Positions 55,526-64,000 of a stretch of DNA of 64,000 nt are shown piece after piece. The notes under the pieces are model-generated. The model did not search any database, was not told the DNA's origin, and was given only the letters and a program-made list of their open reading frames with translations. Numbering within the stretch: the stretch's first letter is position 1; the number at the start of each line of letters is the position of its first letter. Origin of the DNA: Pseudopithomyces maydicus (Eukaryota > Ascomycota > Dothideomycetes > Pleosporales > Didymosphaeriaceae); assembly GCA_026873275.1 (NCBI GenBank), contig JANTUC010000004.1, forward strand, positions 744,001-808,000. The letters are read 5' to 3'. The translations under genes were made by a program, and so were the position numbers.

Positions 55526-56287
55526 GCGATACCCGATTGAAACGATTATCGAAGGACGGGACAGCGAAAGCGATGTACAATAGATGTGCAAATGAGAGGG
55601 TGGCCGAGGACGTCGGGGGAGGACTGTATAGAGACATGGACAAATGAACAGCTGCTCTTCTCGAACGACAAAACAATCTTCCTCATATACAATCAGTGAT
55701 GGTTTTCGGAACATGTATCAGTGAGACCTTCTTGGTCCTTGCATACGGGGTTCACAAGCGGGCGCCGCACTACCGGATCAACTCACCAGCTTTGAACCCT
55801 CATCTGGCCGGCCTCGGTTTGACCGGCTCGCTAACACGAGACACCCACGTAGCAAACCTGGAGGTACTGCTTTTGAGAGATACATTTCATCTTGTTGATC
55901 GCGCACCAGAAATACCAAGCAAGCCAACTTCTTCAGATCACTTGCGACTACACTATGAGCCACTCCCAACAGTCTTTGACATTAGAACACAGATCAGATC
56001 CATGGTTACAGCTCCAAATCCAACATTTGTTCCAGCTTCTCAGTCGCTCAAAGCCCTTGATGAGTCGCATCTCAGTCAGTCACCAGCTATTGTGGTGCTT
56101 ACGGTAGACCTGACGGTGGTGATCCAGTTGAGGAGCAAGCCTCTGACCTCACAACCAGTTAATTTGCAGAACTATCGCTCGCAGAGGCTTCTATCCTTGT
56201 AAGAGTCTAGCCCAGGGGATCTGGGTATGATTATAAGAGTACAATGCTTGGCCCTGTCTTACTCCATAGTCTCTCGCCAGCCAACTT

Positions 56288-57776
56288 TCATAGTTTAGCA
56301 GATGCGACGTTCTCCAGCACATATTCAATGGCCGTGGCAGTTCGCTGCACGATTAGGTCCACGTCCTCACGGCTAACGGTATATGCAGGAGCAAGTACTA
56401 TCAAATCACCGTTCGTGCCGTCCACAACACCGCCCCCAGGAAGCATAGCAATTCCAAATTGTTGGAGAGCAGCTGCATGGATCGTTGGCGCCACCCTTTG
56501 ACTGACAGGGAACGGTTCCTTGGTGTCCTTATTCTTGACCAGCTCCATCTATTTTGAGTCAGTTTGATCAGGATTTTTTGTTGACCAGAGCCGTATACAT
56601 ACTGCCCATGCAAGCCCTCGACCCCGTATATCTCCTACATTTGGATGATCCCCCAACCTTGCCCTCAACTGCTCGCCAAGATAATTACCCATCTGGCGAC
56701 AATTCTCAACGAGCTTCTCGTCTCGAATAACCTGTTGAACCTCGTACGCTGCTGCGCACGCAAGCGGATGACCGTGGTAAGTCTGCATCTAGTAAACTTC
56801 TGAGGACATTTATAAATGCAACAAAGTCAAAACTCACCTGGAAGTGCACAAACGCTTTCGTGCCTTTCGAAAGTACATCAACGACTTTAGTTCCAACTAA
56901 TAAAGCTCCGATCGGCGCATATCCAGCACCCAAAGCCTTCGCTATTGTCTGTAGGTCGGGCACAACGTCTTCTTGCTGCCATGCATGTAGGGAGCCGGTG
57001 CGACCCATTCCTGCGAACACTTCGTCCAGTATGAAGAGCGCCCCGTGCCGCTCACATACCTGTTTCATCGCCTTGAGGTAGCCTGGCACCGATGCAACGG
57101 CGCCCAGCGTGAGGCCAGCCATCGTCTCGAATATCACACCACACACAGTCTCTGGGCCAAGTTTTTGGAACTCATCTTCTAATTCTTGCGCAAGGCGAGC
57201 CACGTACTGTTCGGTCGTCTCGCCCGCCAGCAAATCTCGGTATGGATAACACGGAGAAATATGACTCGTGTTGTGCGCAAGCAGTGGCTCATATATCGTC
57301 CTGCGCGCCTTGTGTCCTGAGATATCAAGTGACCCCAGGGTATTACCATGATAGCTTCTATCTCTTGCAATGAATTTTGTGCGTTGTCCCTCCCCTTTTT
57401 CAACACTGTACTGCCGCGCCATCTTCACACACGCTTCGATTGCCTCACTTCCCGACCCCGTGACGAAGACTTTTGTGAGTTGCCCGTCGGTCGAGTCCAC
57501 CAGGAATTTTGCGAGTCGTTCGTATGCATCTGTAGTGAAATGAGGCGCAAAACAGTATTCTACATTGTCAAGCTGTTGTTGCATTGCGCGCTTCACACGT
57601 GCATTGTTGTGTCCGATACACGACACAGCTGCGCCGCCTGATGCATCGAAAATGGTTGCTCCGTTTGAGGTATGGAAATAATTTCCATCAGCGCGTACTA
57701 TGTTTGGAGGCTCTATCGCAAGGGACGCGTGGAGAACGGAAGATGGAACAGCTTCGGTGGCTACAATGTTTGACAT
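56288..57776 (-). CDS. Class III pyridoxal-phosphate aminotransferase
   Basis: PLP-dependent transaminase of the omega-amino-acid/GABA/ornithine group; the substrate is not determined. Exon 1 is 57776–56838, exon 2 56788–56603 and exon 3 56548–56288, giving 461 aa. The start MSNIVATEAVPSS was chosen over an in-frame upstream ATG at 57812 because the family alignment begins here. Markers: FVTGSGSEAIEACVKMARQY, the SYHGNTLGSLDISG segment, PLP-contacting Asp in LFILDEVFAGMGRTG, and the Schiff-base Lys in TIAKALGAGYAPIGAL. Motif THGHP-like TYHGHPLACAAAYEV and the small-domain RGRGLAWAMEL follow across the splices. Three GATA-type sites cluster about 210–235 bp upstream of the start, consistent with nitrogen regulation. 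No frame defect is seen. Confidence 0.9.
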
Positions 57777-59581
57777 TTTAGATACAAGAAATACGGGAAG
57801 AGCGTGACTCAATCGCCTGTAGGATGTTCAAGAATTGGTACTCTGTGTGACCAATACTGTACATATCATAGTGTCACAAGTTTATATATCCTATTGCTGC
57901 CGCGTCTGAGGCGTGTGGAGTGTAGCGGGGTGGAAAGTGGGGTTTGAATGGGATTCCGATTAAAGTGCCGGTTTCCCCTCTTTCACGATAACGATAGTGG
58001 TGATTATCAAAGTTCTACCTGGTGTGCTGAACCGAGCATGAACTCGGGTTATAGTCGTTTCGTATAGTCCCCATAACAGTACTTATTGTTTGCTACTCAG
58101 CACCACTTGGCTCAGACTGCGAACCATCTCACCTAACTCTACGCTGTTAGTGCAGTCTTTTCTAAATATTGATACATTACATGGCATTTAGAAACCATAC
58201 AGTCTTCAAATACTTGCAGATAGAGCGGCATACTCGAGCGGAGAGTTTTACATTCAGAGGACTGTGCTCCTAACCACACGCGGAGCATGGTGTACGATTT
58301 GGTCTATATCCTGTCTGCATTATATTTACTTTCTTTCGATTATCGTCGTAAGTGTTTTGGTCCGGTGTCCACCCAAGTGATATCGATTATTGTAATAATT
58401 CTTTCTTTGTTGAGCACAGAAGAGAGTGACTATAGACACTGTCTACATGGACCCACTGCTTTAAATCACTTAGTAAAGATTAATGGATTAGTCAAATCCA
58501 CTAGAGCTCGCCCCTCCATTAGTCTATTCTTCATCGTTGTCATTACCCGTCTCTGATAATGCACAGAGGCTCACCTGCCCCCTAGGATGGTCTTCGAATT
58601 GAGACACACAAGCGTCCGACATTGCTTTACCCCTCATCTCTACTTCGGAAGCACATGTTTTCGGAACAATAATAATTGTAACAAACGTAGATTTTCAAGA
58701 GCCCAGACTTGAAAATCACAAAGGCCATGTAAATCATTTGAATGTACTGTTGTGATTATTGGTGCCCGCATTACCTACGCACCACTCAGAGAATCACGAC
58801 TACGATTATAGCGGTAGATCTAGGGGTCACGCTCCTCAACACACGATTCGGTGAAAGTAGATGCACAGCTGGTGTCATCTGCTCCAACGGGTTTTTCATG
58901 TGTTCGGCGGCACTATCGCGGCTGTACCGCGTACATGATCCCGATTCGGCTTCGCTCCATAACCGCCACCTTCAGCTCATCATCAATCAAAACACATAGT
59001 AAATTTAGCGGGACATCTTGATTTGCCAGGACTAGAAGCATTCAGCTGGGCTGAAGAAGCCTTCGTCCGAGCGACCAACATCCATCACTGCGCCATTGTA
59101 GAGAACGATTACATTATGTAGCTTGCACTCAGCCCCGCAACGCTTATACGCCTATACACACCTTTAATGGCTAGATTTGATCGGATGAGAAGCTGCATTG
59201 TGGTAGATGCTACTATGGTAGTGTTCTCAGCCTCCACAAACCCTAGGTATTGCAGGATGTCAATTGCATACTCGCGCGAGCACCAGTGCAATAGCCCCAG
59301 ATCACAATCTAGACTTGGAATGCACCATGTGAGAAGCTGAAGTTCGAAATATCTATTTAATGTGCAGATATCGGCTTCAAAGTCTCCATCACTCACTCAT
59401 CTGAACATCAATCAACAAACCAACTTTTCTTTCTCTTTCCTATCTCACATTTCCTTGGTCTTATCTCTTTAGGACATTCACTCATAACGACATCTCATTG
59501 TTACGGTCACTAGTAATCGATTAATCACTACTACTAAACGACCTACCCCAAAGCTCTTCGACAATCAACATAAAAATCAAC
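57777..59581. other. Intergenic region with GATA cluster
   Basis: 1.8 kb. The first 250 bp are the aminotransferase promoter, including the GATA cluster. 58.1–59.4 kb shows no gene. 59.4–59.58 kb is a CT-rich leader before the small secreted protein gene. Confidence 0.5.
57986..58009. promoter_or_regulatory. Cluster of three GATA-factor sites
   Basis: CGATAA at 57986–57991, CGATAG at 57992–57997 and TTATCA (TGATAA on the other strand) at 58004–58009. They lie 210–233 bp upstream of the aminotransferase start. HGATAR clusters are the known binding pattern of fungal AreA/Nit2 nitrogen regulators. Confidence 0.5.
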
Positions 59582-59977
59582 ATGCAATTCACCATCGCCA
59601 CCGTCGCCCTCTTCGCTTCCACCGTCCTCGCTCTCCCAGCCCCGCAAGCTGGTGCGCCCGCAAGAGCAACCGTTTCCTTCATCAACGACCAGACCGGCGC
59701 CCACGCTGCCATCGTTGCTCCTCTCGACGGCACTCCTATCAACCTCTATAACTACCTGATCGGATCCCCTGTTGGTGTACCTACTCAGGTCTTCGCTAGT
59801 AGCGCCCAATTGATCGCCTACCCGCAAAATGTCAACTGCGCCATCACCGGCCTCAGTGGCACCTCATTCGGTCGACTCACCGCGACGAGCACCTACACGA
59901 GGCTCAACCCTCTAGTCAAAGACTCTGTTGCTCTTGTTAACTTGAGCGGCGCCACTCTTTCGTGCAGGCCTAAATAA
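59582..59977 (+). CDS. Small secreted protein, unknown function
   Basis: A single exon of 131 aa. MQFTIATVALFASTVLALPA is a clear signal peptide with likely cleavage just after it. The mature part is Ala/Thr/Ser-rich with only two cysteines (NCAITG and LSCRPK), which may form one disulfide. The rest has a regular beta-strand-like pattern (ARATVSFINDQTGAHAAIV, SAQLIAYPQNVNC). I recognise no family. A CT/AC-rich leader precedes the ATG, and there is no intron. Small size and secretion resemble candidate effectors or wall proteins of fungi, but nothing here proves such a role. Confidence 0.75.
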   Translation: MQFTIATVALFASTVLALPAPQAGAPARATVSFINDQTGAHAAIVAPLDGTPINLYNYLIGSPVGVPTQVFASSAQLIAYPQNVNCAITGLSGTSFGRLTATSTYTRLNPLVKDSVALVNLSGATLSCRPK

Positions 59978-60649
59978 ATAGGGCTAATCGGGCGGTTCTC
60001 GGTGCCAATGTCTTTGGGACAATTACTAGCGAGGTGCTGGTGGGACTATAACATTGTGGTTGGCGAATTTGATTGAATGCTTTGATTTTTCGATTTTCTT
60101 TGCTTCATTTCATAATTCATATTTTTTCGAGCGGTGTGCGCTTTGGTAGCGATGGAGATATCGGTAGACAGTCCTTACAACTAATTATAATCTTGCGAAC
60201 ACAACCTCATTGTTGATCTTTCCGAATTCAGCTTTGACCTTTAATGGAGATCCTGGAAGTGCCATGATTAATGCACATACTAGTTTTGCCATCCAATGTC
60301 CACCGAACAATTCACACGTGATGTATCTTTTGAGGTCAAGGCGATCTGCATGATATACATGAGAGGTTGACCCGGGCAACGATAAGGAGTTTCAAAAAAT
60401 ATGATATAAATGAAAGTCACGCTGATTTAATTGAAGCCATCATATATTGAATGTGTGAATGCGAAATGTAGCAATGGTAGTACTACTAGCAAAGGCCGTT
60501 GAGATCCAGTTGACTCCATCGCTATGCATATCCGTTGTAGAAATCGCTGTTACGTGATCCACTCTATCCATCTTGAGAGCGCTCCATTAACGCCACGAAG
60601 TGAGATCCAAAAATTCCCATACCCATACCCATGTCCATTTTGTTTTCCT
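59978..60649. other. Convergent intergenic region
   Basis: 672 bp between two tail-to-tail genes; T-rich around 60080–60135. No gene or RNA is seen. Confidence 0.5.
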
Positions 60650-63600
60650 TTATTCCACCGCCTGCAGGAAACCCCCATTCCTGAACCATACCTCCGTCTC
60701 ATCTGCTCTTGCCTTGCCCTTTCCTTTGCCAGTGTATGTAGGTGCATTCAATTCCATGCCTCCCATTACTGTCGTCTCTAAGACCCGCCCCTGAAATGCC
60801 TTCTGTGGCCTAGGATGATCAGAAGCGATTTGAGTGTTTTCACTCTGCTTGCTGGCATCTGCATAATTTTCGCCTCCTCCATCCGACCAACCCATCCCGG
60901 AGTCAACCCGCGGTCTCTTCCCATCCATCACGTTCCACTCTTCCATTTGATCGACTTCAGGAGCGGATCGTTTACGTGACGCAGTTGTTTCGTACTGGGC
61001 CAAATCACACTGAAACTGAGCTTCCGGAACCATCGTCAGCTGCTGCTTCATTGCCAGAGACATATGCGCAGGTACTGCCTGTATGCACCCCTCTTCGTCT
61101 ACCAAAGATCCACTGGCAATCTGCTGCTCCTCATAAACACTTGTGGATGATTCCCCGTTCGGTATAGTGAGGTTCCAATTCGTTACGTGGCTTAGAGATT
61201 TGGTATACCCTGATGTCCCGTCTTGCTGCTTGTGCGACGGGCCAGATAGAACCAAAGAGCTCTTTGGTACGGATGTTGAGGGTGTCTCGTTTTCTTTGGG
61301 ATGGGTACTCATGTCATCGAATTGGGTTTGCGTTTTCTGCATTTGTTGCATCGGCGTCTCTGACACGCCGAGATTGTGCAGATTTGACAGTAGGCCCCCA
61401 CAGTTTGACTGCTGACTGAATGATCCTGGCGCTCTTTCCGCGTGTTGTAGCCCACGCCGCTGCCTTGCTTCTTGCATGGCGCGTGCCTGGTGCACTTGCA
61501 TTTCTACATGTCTACGATGCGACATTGCCGCTTCAAGATGTAGCTGCGGGTTCAATGCCATGGGCTGTTGGTCCTTTGGGGATTGAAGAGTGGCTCGCGA
61601 ACTACTGGGCGACATTCGATCGTCAGATGAAGCCATGTCGTGGGCTACATTAAACGTTTGTAATATGTTTTGGCGCTGGATTTGTTGTTGCATCATTGCT
61701 ATCAACTGTTGTCGATGCTGAAGCTGCTGTTGTTGCTGTTGCAACATGAGCTGATACTGTATACTGTTAACAGCTCCGTAATTAAGAGGGTCAACTTCTG
61801 CGCTATCTATAAGGATGGGAGAATGCTCGTTTGAGACTGCCGTAGGTTTGAGATTGCTTGCCCGGGAATCTGTGGGGATTTGACCATGAGATTCTATCTG
61901 CAAGGGGCTGTGGTGTCTGCAGGTCGATTTATTCACAGCACTGCGCCAAGCTTCAGCATTGGTGATTATGGGCGATTGTGAGCTAGAACTCGCTGTCGAA
62001 GGAACAGAATTCGACCTGCTTGCAACACAAGTGTGTTCCTCGTCCCAAACAGATGGATACACATCGGCCTCTAGCATCCTGCTAAGCCTCCGGTTCATGT
62101 CATCCTTCTTTCGTTCTTCTTGCTCTAAATATGCTTCCCAGTAGTTAATTAACTCGTTTCTTAGATGCCTAAAGGCCTCGACATTCTCTTGTTCCCGAGC
62201 TACCCTGGCCCGATGGAGAAACGCGTGGCGGCCGTTCCGCGCAGTCACATCAGGAACTGTAGCCGCGAGCCGAGTGTAGAACTCTTTGAGCTCTGTGAAC
62301 ATGGCCCTGATTGGAGGCTTTCCAACGAGGGATGCTGTGGATGCTGATGATATCCAACGTTCCCAGTCGGAACGATACTCGGTGAAAATCGCGTGGCCGC
62401 AGATGGCCATTGGAACTTTGGTGGGCAGTTGAGGAACGGAGCACAGCGGCGTTGCGGGCCGAGTGAGGACGGTTCCATGAACAGGCATAAGTGTTATGAC
62501 TTGAGAAGGCACTGGGAGGCTGATCATGAAGTTGGTCTGCGGTGTCCCTTCGTATACCCCAAGAAGGCGTGGTTGCCTGACATTGCGCAGACGTTCAAAA
62601 GGGCCCATCAGTGTTTTGATGTTAGTATAAAGCTCTTCTTCTCTCCATTGGAATTTAGAGAAACCAAGTCGGACGTTTAGTCTGCACAGATTTCGCGCTT
62701 TGCTCAGTATGCCAGAAACGACAACCCCGATATAATCTCGAATATCGTAGATCTCAACCTCTTCGTCCCAGGGGAAGGTGTGGTAGCCGCGGTTTGTATC
62801 GTCCTTCCAGTTTTCAACTAAAATGTCGACATTGTAGTTCTTAACCGCTGCCCAGTCGAACGTCTTCAAGAATCTCTCTTTGATCTTTTCTACGTCGCCG
62901 ACGATGTAGTGAGATGACCCGTCCGCCCTCCTTGGTTCCAACAGGCGCCTACCACACATGAAGGTACCATCTTTCCTCACGTCAATCGTGAATGGAACAG
63001 TGCTGTACAACAAGTCTTTTACTTCGTCGTGTACCTGGCGGTTAATCAGAAGCAAGCTTGTCAATGGAACGGCGAATCCACTGCGCATGGTGGAGCGGTC
63101 GAGAGTCAAAGTTGACATGTGAGTGTTCCTAGTGGGGTTTGTGGACCCAGCGGGCCGAGGTGTGGTAGAATGATACCATGGCTGCTGTTGGTCGGGATCC
63201 TCATCGATATGAAGCAGTGAAGTAGATGAACCGATTGGCCGAGAAGGAAGGAGATAGTTGAACACTTGCAAACGTAGTTCGAGCGGGAGTTTTAACAGAT
63301 AACATGGTGAATCAGGATGTCCTTGATGTTGTGCGCAGAGTTCGAAATACGGAGGCGTCCACCGGAACAATGTTCCACATTTCTCGCCATCTGGTTGGCC
63401 GAACTGGCACCATCCAGCAAAGCTTTGTTGGTCCCTGTGGGCATAACAAGTTGGCAGATAGGTTGCATGGCAGTTTTTCGTGTGATGAGAGTTGCGACCG
63501 ATGATGGCACTACACCGAACGTTCTTCTTCTTGTTGTAGCCAGAACACCGCTTCAGGAAGCCTTCTGGGTCTTTTGGGTCCATGGGTTGCGAGATGGTAG

Positions 63601-63694
63601 GGCTGGTGGTCTGTGTTGGTGTAGGAGGTGGAAGGGCAGGCCCAGGGCTGTCTTCGATCTTGATGGTTCCATGGTCCTGCATGGTCGAGGGCAT
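60650..63694 (-). CDS. Large F-box-like protein with Cys cluster and Gln-rich region
   Basis: Unrecognised fungal protein of 1014 aa in one exon. The frame is open a few codons further upstream but lacks ATG there, so MPSTMQDHGTIKIEDSPG at 63694 is the likely start. Residues about 50–130 hold eight or more Cys/His (LKRCSGYNKKKNVRCSA, CHATYLPTCYAHRD, WCQFGQPDGEKCGTLF), suggesting a zinc-binding module. An F-box-like segment LKLPLELRLQVFNYLLPSRP follows, then LLLINRQVHDEVKDLLYST, as in DUF7730-type proteins. A poly-Gln stretch (LMLQQQQQQLQHRQQLIAMM) and Gln/Ser/Pro-rich, probably disordered, regions fill the C-terminal half, with basic NLS-like RKRSAPEVDQ and GKRPRVDSG. This architecture would fit a nuclear regulatory or ubiquitin-ligase adaptor protein, but that is inference. 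Confidence 0.75.
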   Translation of the reverse strand: MPSTMQDHGTIKIEDSPGPALPPPTPTQTTSPTISQPMDPKDPEGFLKRCSGYNKKKNVRCSAIIGRNSHHTKNCHATYLPTCYAHRDQQSFAGWCQFGQPDGEKCGTLFRWTPPYFELCAQHQGHPDSPCYLLKLPLELRLQVFNYLLPSRPIGSSTSLLHIDEDPDQQQPWYHSTTPRPAGSTNPTRNTHMSTLTLDRSTMRSGFAVPLTSLLLINRQVHDEVKDLLYSTVPFTIDVRKDGTFMCGRRLLEPRRADGSSHYIVGDVEKIKERFLKTFDWAAVKNYNVDILVENWKDDTNRGYHTFPWDEEVEIYDIRDYIGVVVSGILSKARNLCRLNVRLGFSKFQWREEELYTNIKTLMGPFERLRNVRQPRLLGVYEGTPQTNFMISLPVPSQVITLMPVHGTVLTRPATPLCSVPQLPTKVPMAICGHAIFTEYRSDWERWISSASTASLVGKPPIRAMFTELKEFYTRLAATVPDVTARNGRHAFLHRARVAREQENVEAFRHLRNELINYWEAYLEQEERKKDDMNRRLSRMLEADVYPSVWDEEHTCVASRSNSVPSTASSSSQSPIITNAEAWRSAVNKSTCRHHSPLQIESHGQIPTDSRASNLKPTAVSNEHSPILIDSAEVDPLNYGAVNSIQYQLMLQQQQQQLQHRQQLIAMMQQQIQRQNILQTFNVAHDMASSDDRMSPSSSRATLQSPKDQQPMALNPQLHLEAAMSHRRHVEMQVHQARAMQEARQRRGLQHAERAPGSFSQQSNCGGLLSNLHNLGVSETPMQQMQKTQTQFDDMSTHPKENETPSTSVPKSSLVLSGPSHKQQDGTSGYTKSLSHVTNWNLTIPNGESSTSVYEEQQIASGSLVDEEGCIQAVPAHMSLAMKQQLTMVPEAQFQCDLAQYETTASRKRSAPEVDQMEEWNVMDGKRPRVDSGMGWSDGGGENYADASKQSENTQIASDHPRPQKAFQGRVLETTVMGGMELNAPTYTGKGKGKARADETEVWFRNGGFLQAVE

Positions 63695-64000
63695 GCGGGG
63701 CTTGTTGGGATGTCGGGTCAACAGGGACTCTGCGTACGAGATGTGCGTAAGAGTACAGGTAGACTATATTATATGCGCGTTGCCCTCCCGGCGGCGGTAA
63801 CCCAAAGCAGCGGACGAGTCTGCTGTACGAGGGTGTTCCAAGGTTCCCACTTGTTCGCTCCACAACTTCCCGAATGGCTCGTACCCGCCTACAACGGTGG
63901 TCTGCTGCAAATTGGCCCAAAAGGTGAGCAGACAGGGTTCAGAGGCACCAATATATAGTCCGGCTGCAAGTGTGCGGCCTCAACCGCGCCACGGCATTAC

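Noticed and set aside
55696..56202. 168-codon plus-strand ORF between ATP18 and the aminotransferase
   Set aside because: No family, no splice evidence and low-complexity Leu/Ser/Thr composition; possibly 3' UTR sequence.

Overview
This window is chromosomal DNA of a filamentous ascomycete fungus. The evidence is short (45–170 nt) GT–AG introns with fungal branch sites (CTAAC/CTGAC), Pezizomycotina-type orthologues (casein kinase 1, PP1, LRR protein, DUF7730/F-box-like proteins, DASH Spc19, ATP synthase subunit J, Rsm22), CT-rich 5' leaders, and a class II nuclear tRNA-Leu with an intron. A Dothideomycete-like genome is plausible, but the sequence alone does not prove it. Exon boundaries were worked out by reading splice sites and frames by hand.

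Layout. 0.4–1.4 kb: SAM methyltransferase (-). 1.4–5.8 kb: gene-poor, GC-rich and microsatellite-rich. 5.8–8.4 kb: LRR protein (+). 10.6–11.8 kb: PP1 catalytic subunit (+). 12.9–16.3 kb: divergent kynurenine 3-monooxygenase (-) and methionine aminopeptidase 1 (+). 16.9–20.2 kb: GNAT acetyltransferase (+), F-box-like protein (-), tRNA-Leu(AAG) (+) and a small Cys-rich secreted protein (-). 21.5–26.1 kb: ADP-ribosylglycohydrolase, a disordered protein and a phosducin-like protein (all +). 27.6–28.7 kb: AP-1-like bZIP factor (-). 28.7–33.1 kb: no recognisable protein gene. 33.1–35.9 kb: tail-to-tail alpha/beta hydrolase (+) and FAD-linked oxidase (-). 36.9–44.5 kb: RAD2/XPG nuclease and a BRCT-type repeat protein (both -). 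45.9–51.8 kb: secreted protein (+), mitoribosome factor Rsm22 (-) and casein kinase 1 (-). 54.2–57.8 kb: divergent SPC19 (-) and ATP18 (+), then a class III aminotransferase (-). 59.6–63.7 kb: small secreted protein (+) and a large Gln-rich F-box-like protein (-).

Most genes are housekeeping: phosphorylation and dephosphorylation, N-terminal Met removal, NAD/kynurenine metabolism, mitochondrial translation and ATP synthesis, kinetochore, DNA repair. They are interspersed with accessory genes (secreted proteins, the oxidase/hydrolase pair, the ADP-ribosylglycohydrolase). I did not find a convincing new multi-gene system.

The strongest unexpected signal is technical or evolutionary. Four -1 frame breaks lie in three otherwise intact genes: phosducin-like (one), RAD2/XPG (two) and the BRCT protein (one). 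Each can be explained by one missing base in a homopolymer of 4–6 nt. This points to homopolymer-contraction assembly errors, or, if real, to loss of two DNA-repair-type genes. Other notable points are several introns of length 3n that leave the frame open (especially in the bZIP gene), a 10-copy repeat in the BRCT protein, a perfect 2x72-bp duplication, a 10-bp-period array near the casein kinase gene, and a GATA-site cluster upstream of the aminotransferase.
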